Below, one piece after another: positions 49,901 through 62,707 of a DNA stretch of 64,000 bases (its first letter is position 1; each line of letters opens with the position of its first letter). The DNA is from Sinonovacula constricta. Its lineage: Eukaryota; Mollusca; Bivalvia; Cardiida; Solecurtidae. Under the pieces are notes generated by a model, which ran no database searches, was not told the DNA's origin, and worked only from the letters and a program-made list of their open reading frames with translations. The translations under genes were made by a program, and so were the position numbers. Location: NCBI GenBank assembly GCA_007844125.1, contig CM017558.1, positions 48,184,164-48,248,163 on the forward strand, given 5' to 3'.

Positions 49901-52900
49901 GTATAAAAAGAAATATTACTCAAATAAATTTTCCATTCAAGAACCTTTCATACTGTCAACATGTCAGAAAAGATAAAGTTACTGGTTAGGACGTGCTGTA
50001 CACATTTAAATGGTGTAACTTCATACCCATATTGTGGCTGACCTTACCCCGTAACACGTTATGGTTGGAATATCTGATGTAAGACGCAGGGTAAAGTTTT
50101 GACACTTTAAATGCAAGGAATGAGTAGAAAAAAAGCAAACAAGTCAGATTAATAGCATAAAGATTCCTCCATTTATGATTAATTGTCACTTTATGTCTCC
50201 TCGCTCTATTCAAATATTGACATAATCCATGTTGTGTATTGGAGTTTTAATTGAACGCCCCTCAAAAATAGGTTCATTGTTTCTTTTAAAAAAAGAAAAT
50301 ATTTGACATTTAAGTCTTAAACTGTGACAGCTTAACTTATTCAGTTTAAAGAAACTTACCTCAATGTAAAACTATTATACTATTTTATTAAAAAAACTCA
50401 CGGGTGGACATCAGGAAGTTAAAGAAAGAAAATGGAAAGCACACAATGGCAGATAACAAGGCAAACTGTCCCTGATCAATATTAAGTATTAGATCTTTTT
50501 ATCACAATGTATCTATATAAACATTATATTTATATAAATGTTACATCTATTTAAAAATTATATTTATAAAAAACCAGCTATATAAACACTATATATTTAT
50601 AAATGTAACATCTTTTTAAACATTATATTTACATTATATCCATATAAAATTTATTTATTCCTATATCAAATGTTGTATCTATTTTAATGTTACATCTATC
50701 TTACACATTTTATATAGAACATAATATTCAATGAAAAAATATTATATTTGTTGAAGACCTTATATTTACATTAATTTGGATTTACCTGTAATAGAAAGAA
50801 ATGTAGTAAAATTTACTAAATGTTTTTGTTTGTTTGATTATTAAAAACAAAAATACAAAATATTTAATTGTTTATCAAGTACATTCAAACTTGTTAATTG
50901 AAAAAATACCATACTGAAAAAATGTTGTATCTCTTATGATTTTACTGCTGCAACCAATTCTTGTATGTTATTTGTAATATGTTCTGACAGACAGCAATGA
51001 CTTTTAGAATTAGAAAGCCAGCGCTAAGGTCAGATTAAAAGCATTGTGATGAACAACTTCAATCAAGAAATTCTGACATTATTAACAAATAACAAATTCA
51101 AGATTTAATAGATGACAAAAATAATTTTTCAAATATATTTTATGACAAATGTACAAATAAAAAATTATCAGTGCTACATTATTTGGATAAATGAGCAAAC
51201 AATAAAAATAAAGGAAAGAAACTTAAACCAAATCATACTTACATAAGAAGTAATCCAGCATTTTTCAAGTGACAGAATGTATTAAATCCACACAACAATT
51301 TCAACCCACCAAGCCTGTTCCACTATGGACTATTGTCAATTATTCACTTTATGTCCGGGTATTAATGTAACTGGTAATTTCGCTGATTATCCACAATTCA
51401 CTTTTGAAGACAAAATGACAGCCAGACCCTAATAATCACACTCAACATTAAGCAATCTGGTCGACAAAAGACAGAAATTTAAATTAGCACTTGCATCAAT
51501 TTCTGCAGCAATACTTTAATCAATGTCAAGTTAATGTTGTACAATGACTTACAAGATAACACAATTTAACTGTTCAATCCAAAGTCTAGAAAAAAATAGG
51601 TAAGACACCCAGAAATGAGTGTAACACACAGTTTTACATGAAAGATCTATTGATTTTCTGTAATAATTAAATTGAATAAACTTTATATTTTCATTACAAG
51701 AAATCCAATTTTTCTATGTGCACACAATGCTGTCATTTCCTGTGCACTGATAGGCTGATGGTGCTCAATACAATGTGGCCAAACTCAATTAAGGCAATCG
51801 CGAAAATTGGCCACTGCAAAACCTATAATTAACAATGTTGTATGAAAGCATGCTGTTTAGGCGTGCGAACTCGTAGCTCCACAGAACATTACTGGGCCAT
51901 CCCTTCAATCTAAATCAGGGGCCAGGCAGACACAATCCTGTGCTCACCCCGAATAACTATGTGTACAATCACTGTGAAGAGAAGAGAAGAAGTTGTACAA
52001 AAAATCGCTTGTGCTTGTTGTAGGATGTCAAAGATGTTGTGATAGCTGACAGAGTGTGACACGGGTCGGCACACTTTTATCTCCCTCAGATATTCACGCA
52101 GGTATACACAGCGACAGCAAGTGCAAATAATTTCACAGTCAGCTAACAAAGAATCCCTGACCATCAAGGCCCAATATTCGAGCAAAAATGGTCTAATCAT
52201 GGGCTAGTCTTCTGTTTACCCAGTCAGGCCAAGTGTCCTTCAATATTTGGTGTTAAAAGGGTAATATTGTCAATGGAAAGGGGACATTGCCCTACAGCCT
52301 TAATGATGTTGACATTGATTTTAGTTTTGTGCCACACAACTGAATGCAAAATGTTAAAGTGTTATTGTTTTACCTGTTCTTTCTTTTACATTCTTTTTTA
52401 AATTATTTAATCTTATTTTCAGATTTTTTTCTTATTGAGTTGAACAATGAAAAAAGTTAAGAAGCCTTACACAATTTATCAGATTTGTATTTAAAAGCAA
52501 ACAAAGAACCAAACCCTGACAAATACCAAACAATAAACACCAGGAACACATTGTAAAGAGTTCTACTTATAAAGGATAATCTCAAAGAATAAGGAAAAAA
52601 ATCTAACTATGGTGTCTGCTGCTGAGTCTCCTTTTTTAACATATATTTTCTAGCAAAAATCTAGCAATAACCTGACTTCAACAAATATAGAATGCCAAGA
52701 GTACAATAAGCCTAGGTCTCCATGGTAAGACCAAGGCAATACTGACCTAGGATAAACTTTAAAGATTAACATTTCTTTAAAACAAATGCTAACTTTTTAA
52801 GGTCACACCAAAAAAACTTCTTCTTAAACTCAATGTATTTTGTAAAAATTAGGTAGAACACCATAATAACTTGATCATAAAACTTTCAATCACTCTTTGT

Positions 52901-53090
52901 ACTTTAAACTGAATAAAATATAATGCATAATGATTTCACTTTTGAATATCATTAGCAATTGAAAGAAGGCAGGCATGTTTTTTTTACCATAACCATTGCA
53001 GGTTTAAATTGTCTGCAGTTACAAAAAAGACAAACATTTGATATATATATATATGACAGGTGGGAATGTATGTCTATTGACCCAAAGCTT
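46931..53090. other. AT-rich non-coding sequence
   Basis: No gene recognised. A balanced segment at 51720-52220 carries several CpG and a 96-codon cysteine-containing minus-strand frame (51910-52200) without known similarity. A degenerate AT-rich repeat of roughly 32 bp (TATATTTATATAAATGTTAC type) lies at 50500-50720. Confidence 0.5.
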
Positions 53091-53102
53091 TTTGTGTGGG
53101 TT

Positions 53103-53163
53103 GTGGTGTGCCAGTGGTTCTACCCAGACAATTGTCTATGGTCCACCAATAATAGCTGGATGA
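53103..53163 (+). repeat. Dispersed repeat fragment (possible SINE body)
   Basis: GTGGTGTGCCAGTGGTTCTA then CCCAGACA and, further on, CCACCAATAATAGCTGGA. The same two blocks recur at 53718-53795, and the second block at 35735-35775. Confidence 0.55.
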
Positions 53164-53504
53164 CCAGCACTGAGTCAGTGTGAAGTTTATTAAAGAAGAC
53201 ACTCCTTACTGTTCATGGCTATTGAATAACTCAGTGAAAACATGAAATAAGTTTAAAAGTTGTGAAAAGACATCTAGAAAGGGGTCTGTACACTGTAGTA
53301 ATAATGTCCCATAATTATGCAAATCAAGTTAATCAAAACTTGTCATCTACAATCTGTTAAATCAATCTTTTTGCCGTAACAAGCAGTGTCACTTTACTCA
53401 TTAATGTGAGTAGAGACTATTTTTTATATTTCAGGCTATAATAGGACTGTTGCAACAAAATTTTAAGTGAGTTTTGAACCAAGATTGTAAGGGTTATATT
53501 AAAC

Positions 53505-53627
53505 CATAATGAAGGGATTGCTAGAAAGATAAAGTTACAATTATACATAATAAAGGGATTGCTAGAATGATAAAATTACAATTATATGCAATAAACGAAT
53601 TGCTAGAATGATAAAATTACAATTATA
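53505..53627. repeat. 41-bp tandem repeat, 3 copies
   Basis: GGGATTGCTAGAATGATAAA then ATTACAATTATAC. CTAGAA occurs at 53521, 53562 and 53603, exactly 41 bp apart. Confidence 0.88.
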
Positions 53628-53717
53628 CTTTTGTCTTAACACAGATTAAATGCAGTGACTGGATTCCACGTGTTAAATTCTGGTCTGGACAAAACATTTA
53701 ATGTCTTCCAGCTAACA

Positions 53718-53795
53718 TGTGGTGTGCCGGTGGTTCTACCCAGACAAAAGAGACAGAAGAAAGGGAGGAAGGGTTCACCACCAATATAGCTGGAC
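53718..53795 (+). repeat. Dispersed repeat fragment, second copy
   Basis: GTGGTGTGCCGGTGGTTCTA, CCCAGACA and CACCACCAATATAGCTGGAC, with a purine-rich insertion (about 53745-53772) relative to the copy at 53103. Confidence 0.55.
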
Positions 53796-54112
53796 AATAT
53801 TATCATGATAAATGATTGTCACTGCAATGAACTTCAAAAACAAACTGACAAGATTCCATTTTTTTAGGTAGATTTTATCTTTGCAAGTCCAAATATTTTG
53901 CCTGTGTTAAATTCTATCAGCATCACAACCCTATTGAATTAACGCAGTATTTGATCATTTTAGGAGAAAGATCTGTGTTGCCTCATAAAATAAAGCTGTT
54001 CTTCAGAAAAGGAGGCCATTCAAGTTTTGGGAATATCATATGGGAACAATGATGACAAAAATAGGGAGGAACTAAATAGAAAACAGCAAATTATCTGAAA
54101 GAACACATAAAT

Positions 54113-54175
54113 GATGATGATGACGATGCTGCTTCTGCTGTGGTGATGATGATGATAGGTGATGATAATGATGAT
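54113..54175. repeat. GAT/GCT microsatellite
   Basis: Interrupted run of GATGATGAT, GCTGCTTCTGCTG and GATGATGATGATAGG units. Confidence 0.85.
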
Positions 54176-55200
54176 CTTGTTACCTAAAATACTTTCATCA
54201 GAAATAATTCTTGTGCATCCTTCTATTGTCTCTATCAGTCAGCTGTATCTGACCAATCAAGATTATCATCCAACTTTCATCCAGTTAGAGGCAAACAAAT
54301 GTAGTCACATCAGTATAACTGGATTTGAAACAAAGCTGTACTAAATAGAGAAAGGGATTTGATTTGACCCCTCAATGAGCCATGGCACGTATTTTCCTTT
54401 GACACTATGCTTGGAACTCACAGGCTGAAGCATGTCCTTGAAACAATGGGGGTCTAAAATGTAATGGTCAAACAAGGCTGGGGAAAGTGGACAATACCAG
54501 ACTGACAGACGTTCAAACTGGAAAGTTTGGCCATTACAGAATTGCAATTTTCACTCTTCACCTGCTATACAAGAACTGATCAGATTTAGGCACCTATTGT
54601 ATATCCAGACCAGCCAGCTCCCTGATAAAGTTCTTCACTATCTGTTGAATAGTCCCTATTAATACCTCTTGTTTCATATATCCATGTGGCAATTCTCAAA
54701 CACTTAAAACAAGTTAAGAATAATTTACCAATGGTGCAGGTTTAAGGATAAGATACCAGGCATGGAGCTATGGTGGTCACTAGATGGCCCATGTTTCATG
54801 TGACATTCTGTCAAAGTTTGGCCATTATTGAAATGCAACTTGACAACTGAACAACTCACTGGCCAGTGCTAATCAGGGGGCAATAATTGATCAATAAAGC
54901 AGAGAGAAAGTTTTAATTGGAACTGATATTCAACCATTTAACCCACTCAAGGGTTTCTTTGTTGTGATTTATGTGATTTGCATGCTGCTCATGAGAGGTT
55001 ATTGAAACATTTAGCCTGGATGTGTGCAGACCCTGTGCTGGTCACTGCAACCATTTGTCCTGGATAAACCTTTTACCTTCTACAGTTGGAAACAATCTAA
55101 AATAATTTTTACTTGTTAAATAAAAACTTCAGGCAAGGGTAACAAGATGTTTTAATATAAAGAAGGAAAAGCGAGAGGTATTGCCACTCATGGCAACAGG

Positions 55201-55272
55201 CTGATCTGGATCTACACTATTCAATGCCTTAGCCTGGTCAACTTGTTTTTAGCAGGTTAGGAGTCAAAAGTC
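55201..55272 (+). repeat. Dispersed GATC-rich repeat, right-half copy
   Basis: CTGATCTGGATCTACACTAT then TCAATGCCTTAGCCTGGTCA and ACTTGTTTTTAGCAGGTTAG. A well-preserved right half; the left half is missing or decayed. Confidence 0.68.
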
Positions 55273-58200
55273 AGTTGCTGATTCTTGAATGTTTGGACAT
55301 GTCCGTTTATCTTGGGTTAGTAAGTTTGTTCAGTGGGTGCGGGATCTCAGAAAGAAGCTGCCAAACGTCACAGATGATTTATTTTCAAAGTGTGCATCAA
55401 GTAGTGACATTCATGGCATGTCTGCATAGAGGCATAAAAAATGCACAAAAAAAGCATAAAAAATGCACAAAAAAAGCATAAAAAATGCACAAAAAAATCT
55501 TAGTTTCATTTGTGTCAAAGAAATGTTTATCAAGTTACTCTAAGATACTGAAAATAAAAATACACAAATATTTGTTTAACATTGAATAACATTCAACAAA
55601 AAGCTTGATATAGAAAATAGCATTTGAAACTCAAAATTATAATATAATAGAAGTATAAATATGTCATTTTAATTCTTATATTTTAACATAAATTTAATCG
55701 AAGAAAATGATACTTTGTCCTCGGGAAACTAGGTATTAAGTTTTCTTAATTAAGCAACCCCACCACTTGTTCTGCACCCAGAAGTAACAGCATTGGCCTA
55801 TATGCTTACAGTATTATCCCAGTAAATGTAAAAAGTCTTGTCTCCCCTCTGAAGTATCAAGAGAACACTTTATATGCAAATCATACAGGTGAACAGATGG
55901 CTACATCTCAACTTGTCCAATTACAGAGGGTTTAATGTCATACACTGCTGCCCACAGATATGTTCAACAACACCAAATTATTATACTGCTACTGGGGTCA
56001 TGCGGACAAAAATTATTAGTTACTCTGATAGAAATACACCAGTATAAAAGTGGTTTATATTAAAACTTTTATCATGCTCTTGTTAGTCAATTTTAATGAT
56101 TGCTATGAATATTAAAAATATATTTCAGGGAGGTGGAATGACTGTCCAAAATCAGCTGTATGTTGAACTATTTACTGAATCAATGTTTCATACTTACAAA
56201 AACCAACCTTACGTTTGTTAGTGGATGTAAGTGTATGTTTTTGTGATAACATCAGTCAATATACCTAACTATTGGCCCTGTTTGCTTAAAATGATAGTAC
56301 ATACTTCTTTGACAAAAGCAATGCCAATGTTTCTGAAATGGTAACAAATTTAAGGCTATTAAAATATCTGATCTGAAACAAATAGTATTTTTCTAATGTG
56401 AGTGTGCCAATAGACATGCCATAAAATGGGTAAAATTATCTTTGACAGTTCATTGATTAATTAATATTTATGGAATTCATTTATAATACATATACGGCTG
56501 ATAAATTTAATACAAAGTTGTTACTACCATACAATAACTTTACCTTTTTGTACAGCTTACAAGATATACAATTTTGAGAAGCTTGTTAAAGAGCTGTAGT
56601 TTATTTTAATTATAACATTTAAAAACAAAAACAAATGCAACCAGTACAAGAAGGTTCAAAACAATAAGTATTTGACACAGAATATGGACCAAAGCAATAG
56701 CAATTAAGGCCTCACTGAGGCTGATGTTAAACCAAATTGATAGATGCCAGTTGAAACCCATCAAAATCATAACACAGTCATTGTTCAAGGTGGTATCCTA
56801 CAGTCTGCCTATGTAAAATTCATGTAACAATATTGTACCACTGCTTTGGGGAATTAGGGATTAATTTCTCAATAAACACATACTTTAGTATAAGTAAACA
56901 CGGTTTTGGACACCGACTTTATTGTCAGAGCATACAAATCACTGTAAAAACACTCTAAAAGTTCAATTATTTTAAATCTATAAATAGTCACAATAGTGAT
57001 CTCTGTTAAAAATAGATATCAGCATCAGAGGGAATTACCAGGATGACGATATAACATAAGCTCAAATGATAGTTGTCATGTTGTTTTCTTATTTAAATAT
57101 AGCTATCTTTGTAGCATGTCTCAGGTAGGAAATACCTGTTTGCAATAAGAAATGGAAATTTGTGTTTCCCTGTCATATTGATCTCGGGCATCAATGAGCA
57201 GCATTTTGCAGGATCTTTTCACGTAACAATAACTTATTTGGTTATTTGAGAAAAATGTTTTGGTCTGAACTGTCCGATACCACCTTTCACATTTAAATGT
57301 AAACAGTGTTTGGGTCCAGGATCAAACCATACAAAAACCATGCATTTTATTACATTTCTGTCTGCTTTCTTTTTCCATATATATTAACAGCTTAACTGAA
57401 TTGTATCAACAAATAAGGTTTTAGTATTTTAAACCACAATTAAATCTGTAATGGATATGGTAAAAAACACGCCTGCCTTCTTCCAGTCACTAATGATATT
57501 CTATTGTGGGAAGCTCCTTCTGTATATTTGTACAGGGACTTGGTGCATCTCTGATTGTACAAATGATCAGCCTCCTTTCACCAGCTCGACACTGATGACT
57601 AATGGTCCAATGAGTATGCAGCAGGTTGTGCATAATTTAAACCTTTCTGGTAAAACTAATGTATACAGATAAATGTCCCTGAAAGTCTTAGACAGAGAGA
57701 CTCTCCTGCTTTTACAGTTACACAGTTAAACTTTCAGTGAAAAACAACAACAGAAAAGCTTTGATTGAAAAATGTTTGCTAAAACAATGTTCATTGCACA
57801 TATTTTTTTAAAAGAACTATTATATTGTTCTGGTACAGTTATACCAGATGTTTTGCTAAAGTACCCGGACACACAAACAAGTCTGTCCTGTCATTCTGTA
57901 CTTGGACACATTATTCTCCTACAGTTTCAGGTCAATTCTGACAAAACATCACAATAATCTTTAGTACCATGGCAACCTGTGTACCTGCAATTTTGTTAAA
58001 TCAGATGAGAACTACATAAAATATTGAATCTTTTAACAATCTTTCAGATGTTGAGACAGAGTATAAGGGATGGGCTGTTAATTAGCCCTTGGTTTACAGC
58101 TTAAATTAATTTACATGAACTCTGGACTTACAGACATATCTTGTGTCTCCAGCAAGCTGTCTCAGTATGGAAGCAGCATACAATCTTAAAGGGGGCTCTC

Positions 58201-59651
58201 ATATAGTTTGACTTATAGACTATGTATGAGAAATGAATGACATGTGTACATCTAACACTGTAATTAAAATGAGGAAAAATTCATATTTATCATGCTTTTT
58301 TAGTGAGAATTGATAAGAGGAAAAAATAATCTGTTTTGCCCATTACCTGGTTGAGAGATAGCCTTGATTAAGCTACACAATACCTGACAAGTGGACATTA
58401 ATTAACTACCTCATGTTTTCAAGAGGACACTTACATCCGACTGGCCACTCACTGACCATTAGCTGACCATTTAGCCTGGGTGAGACTGGACACCACAGTG
58501 AGGTTAGATATCACATCAAGCTTCTCTCTGATGACCAGTGGTCAAATATTTCACAGCTGACCCATGGAAGTCACAGAAAATTAATGAGAAAATTATTCAA
58601 ATCAGTGTAACCCAAGTTTGATGTTCCCAGGCCAAAGCTGCCTTAAGGTGTCTTGACCAATGCTCTGGACATGTTAATACATCACCATTAATTGAATAAT
58701 ACATCATTGTTAATTAGATAAATGTTGTTAATTGTGCTGAAAGTCTCTCCTACTGACCACAGAACCAATGGCCGCTTCGTGTGACCATCAAGATCATGGA
58801 CAGAACTAGCACTAGATCATGTTCAAGCCTGACTGCCATGAAAGGGTGAAGTATCTGCCATATTGCTTTAGAAAGATAAATAAACAGTTTATTCAAGCTA
58901 TACCTAGGTTTGTTTTAAAATGTTAAGAATATGGTTCACATGCATGACCAAATATATAGCTTTTAAAAATAAATGGAAGAGAAGGAATCTTGCTTTCCCA
59001 ACATCTAACAAAAGAAGCAAGAAATTTATTTTAAAAAGATATGTGGCCTTGATGAGGTATTAATAAACCAATCTAATAGTATGTTCAGTTAAAAAAAACA
59101 AAAAAACAAGGCATATGAATATTATTTATTTACCCTTAAATACATCAGTCAGATTTTCACCTTATTTTTTTTAAATTTAGGTAATAAATTGTTTGCAAAA
59201 ATGTCAAAGAGCATGTTGCAGAATAACATACAATAATTCAACTACCTTACCCATACTTTATAAATGTTGTGAACCATGGAAGGTCAAATTACTAAGCTGA
59301 CACTACAGTGTCCCTGCTAACCTTATGGTTTGCTTCTATTACAGGCCACCTAAATGTAATGCCCCTATTAAATATGCTGCCTTCTTTGTTTTCCCACAGA
59401 TCCCCTCATTGTGGGTAATGTGAAGTGTTTCTTAATTATTTTCATAAGCAAATGGAATTTCTCTTAATAAGACTAAATCTAATCTTCTGATATTAAGTAA
59501 GTCAAAAGTGAGGTTAGACAGCTATGCCAAAAACAAAAGTTGCCAACTAATCACAAGCTTTATACTTCCCAAGGTGACTCAGTTGTGCCAGTTACTCCTG
59601 TGCTCCAGGTCACATGTATGTCCATGTCACCAAGACTGATTATCCCTTGGT

Positions 59652-59738
59652 GTGACCATGGTCCCCAGACACAGGGGTCAGCTTAGGAAGATGTGTGACC
59701 ATGGTTCCCAGACACAGGGGTCAGCTTAGGAAGATGGA
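59652..59738. repeat. 43-bp tandem duplication
   Basis: TGTGACCATGGTCCCCAGAC then ACAGGGGTCAGCTTAGGAAG is repeated with one visible substitution, so the duplication is recent. Confidence 0.9.
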
Positions 59739-62225
59739 TGGACAGTCAAGACAATGGTCACACTGACCAGGCCTTGCAGTCATAATTAACTACCAGGTGG
59801 TCTTCTTCCTTAAACTAAGACAAGTCATCAGATTTTAGCAATTTTCTGTTATTAGTCTAAACAGAGTAAGTATACTCTCAAAACATATTACCAGAAAATG
59901 TTCAAGCCGTCAGGTAAAAAATTAAAAAAGAACAAGCCCCGTTTTCTCAAAGCGCGTCACAAATAACAAATGGGCTATTTTATTCTGTGGGAAAAGCTGG
60001 TGTTAAAAACACAATGCTAAAATCATAAATTTGTTTTGATTGCAGGCATCTGTTTTTAACCTAACTAAAATGGTTACACAACTAAAAAGAACTATTAGTA
60101 CAGCCCCAATGTGCCATAGTGAATAATGAAATGTGCCATGAGCACATTTGATTGTATTGTCTTGATAATCTTGAAGGGATTTCATTGTTAAAAACAAAAT
60201 AAAACATGCTTATACTGGAGAAGTAAGAGATAATTATACATGCAGATAAAAAAAAAACAACTTATTCATAGAGAGGTATCAAAAAAGGATCTATTTAAAA
60301 AGGATAATGCATTTCCATATTTGCATCGTGTCCATGAACTGTGCTGCTATTAACTCAACAAATGGAATGGGATCCAAGTCAACGACAGCTTTACAGATTT
60401 GTGATCAACAAAATACCTCTCAGAGATTAAGTGAAGCAGTGAGTAACCCTATACCATGGACATTATGGAAAATCAGGGGCAAATCTCATAAGCCATTGGA
60501 AACGATGCAAGACAATTAATGGGAAAGAGAAATTTATCTTTGCTTTGCATCAACACTATCAGGGTAAGTTTGGGTCATTAGGTGGCTATTTCCTTAACTG
60601 TCCATCAAAGTGTCCAGTTGCCTGCTCCCCAATCTACACTGTCCATCTCCAACTGTCACAGACCCACTGTATGCTTGTCCGGTGGCACCAATAACGCCAG
60701 TAATTGTAAATAATGGGCCTTCTGTTATAGCCTCCATAGAATCACTTCCACTGGGTCAACTTGTGTGCTGGCAGGAAATTGGTAAGTTTTGATAAATTTG
60801 AAAGCATTGGTAAATGAATTGACACTCATGGGGATATCAATTATTACTGTTTCCTTGCAGAAATCGTCTCTTTTTTAAAATATTGTATAATACTTTTTTC
60901 CTTTGATAGTCTAAACTCACTTCAAGTCAAAGATTAGTTCATTTTTTCCACCAAGATTTTTGTTTATTTTTATCTGTATTGCTTTTTTTTATTTTAACAA
61001 TGTACGTAAACTGTTGTTTTTTTCCTTCCAAAATGTTATACATATATGTTAAATATTAAAAAGTATTTAATCAGAAAGATAACACTAATCAGTAGCTTGC
61101 TATAACAATTGGAGTTACTGATTTCCAAAATTTATAGTTTAGTTTTCATCATGTAATTTCTTTAAACTATAAAATTGTTTATCACTCCAAACAAATTTAA
61201 GTTAAAAAATAGTTTTTTTCCCAGTTAAAATCATATACAAACATGACAGAGTTTACTGGTACTTTATAAAGCAAACAGCAGTCTCTAATTAGCAATTTAC
61301 TTGTATAAGAGACCAAACTGTACCTTGTGAATACTATCAGCTTCTAGACTGACCCTGGGAAATGTCTATGAACCCTGTTCATTATTAAGATTGTAATATA
61401 ACCGGAACCAGTCCATGGTGTCCATAATCAATCTCAAACCAGAACAATCTCTGGGACTCTACTGACAGTGTTTGCAATCATCCCTGACTTTAATCTTTCC
61501 CAGGGTTCTTCTGTCATTCTCATACCAATGATCCTGACCCATTTACTGCTACATCTGTTCTTACTTCATCCTAAATATCTCTTAACCTGCTAACATCTTC
61601 AGCCATGCAGCAAACAGTGTAAATTCTGACCAGGCAGCTCACAGTTACAGCTGGTTGATCTAGAACAAAACTATTTGCCTAAGCCTGACACATTTGTGCT
61701 ATGCAGTCTAAGAGTTAAAGATGTGAAAGACCTTCAACTCATTCCCTGAGACCTATCATATCACTTATCATATTTCAAAAGGAGACAGTTGCCATTCATC
61801 AGGAACAAAGTTTAGCGCATACTGAAAAGCAAACCGGCAACACAGAGTCTCCAAGAGACAGAAGCCCACTGATGATAGTGGTCAGCCTGGTTGCCCTGTC
61901 AACCAATAGAACTGTCAGACCCTTGCTGACCAGTGCTCTAATCAAGGGGCCTGGAAGCATCATTTTTCTTCAATTACTTGCCCATTGTTAGTGACCAGGG
62001 GTCATTGTATCTCCAAGGGCTGACTCAGGCAAGGACTGGCTGTATGGGTCTGGCCAGATGGTCCATATACACTGTTCATGGTGATTGGAACTGACTGGTA
62101 CAGACCAAAGGGACTTCAGACAACATGATATGGTTAACATTTAGTGAATTTATATATATCAATTGAACAGTATCACTGTTTTCTCATCTATTGTTCATAA
62201 CTATATATGTATGTTTATTAAATTA
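59739..62225. other. Non-coding sequence
   Basis: No gene recognised; short frames at 60307-60519 and 60610-60792 lack similarity. Contains the dispersed copy at 61619 and several TGACCAG-type sequences near 61880-62000. Confidence 0.5.
61619..61722 (+). repeat. Dispersed GATC-rich hairpin repeat, copy
   Basis: TAAATTCTGACCAGGCAGCT, GCTGGTTGATCTAGAACAAA, ACTATTTGCCTAAGCCTGAC and TTTGTGCTATGCAGTC. Same block order as the copy at 10907. Confidence 0.62.
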
Positions 62226-62284
62226 TGCTAATAATACATTAATATTCAACATGAAATTAATACATTAATATTCAATATGAAATA

Positions 62285-62359
62285 CTGACCTGTACAGCTG
62301 GGAATCAAACCATGGGCCTTTTGATTGCAGTCAAGTGCTCTACCACTACACCAGTATCC
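62285..62359 (-). pseudogene. tRNA-Cys-like sequence (pseudogene or SINE head)
   Basis: The minus strand starts GGATACTGGTGTAGTGGTAG (A box and D arm), continues AGCACTTGACTGCAATCAAA (anticodon arm with GCA, typical of tRNA-Cys) and GGTTTGATTCCCAG (B box and T arm). The anticodon loop seems one base short of a functional tRNA-Cys, the T stem is weak and the acceptor partner is displaced, so it is not a working tRNA. A fragment of its 3' part (TACAGCTGGGAATCA) recurs at about 62767. Confidence 0.65.
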
Positions 62360-62707
62360 ACAGAATCTGAGTTTTGTTTTGCTTTTAGTGTCAATGGGTG
62401 TAACAAAGAAATGATGGGAGATGGGGGTGTGGGGGGCATTTGTGTTTTACAACCATCTTGTTTTTAATTAGTCTCCTGTCCTAACTAAAATATAGCAGAA
62501 GCTGAATGACGACTATTATACCAATATGTAGAGACCATAATCTGCTATGGAAACCTTCTGAGGAAGCAATTTGGTAGATCAATAAATTATCGCTGATTGA
62601 CATATAGTTTATTATAAGTTCAAACAAGAGCTTACAGGTAGGATTAGTGCTATTGAAACAGTCTTAAATTTTTGTTATTAACAAAAACCAGGTAGTAATT
62701 GACAGTC

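Larger units (their letters stand above)
53796..59650. other. Non-coding sequence
   Basis: Mixed AT-rich DNA. Contains a GAT-type microsatellite (54113-54175), one GATC-rich dispersed copy (55201-55272), a 21-22-bp A-rich triplication (about 55432-55498) and a TGACC-rich patch at 58430-58560. Open frames are under 75 codons and unrecognised. Confidence 0.5.

Noticed and set aside
51910..52200. 96-codon minus-strand ORF with cysteines
   Set aside because: No known motif; the region is less AT-rich, so longer chance frames are expected.
62285..62359. Functional tRNA-Cys gene
   Set aside because: Anticodon loop short by a base, weak T stem and displaced acceptor partner; better read as tRNA-derived.
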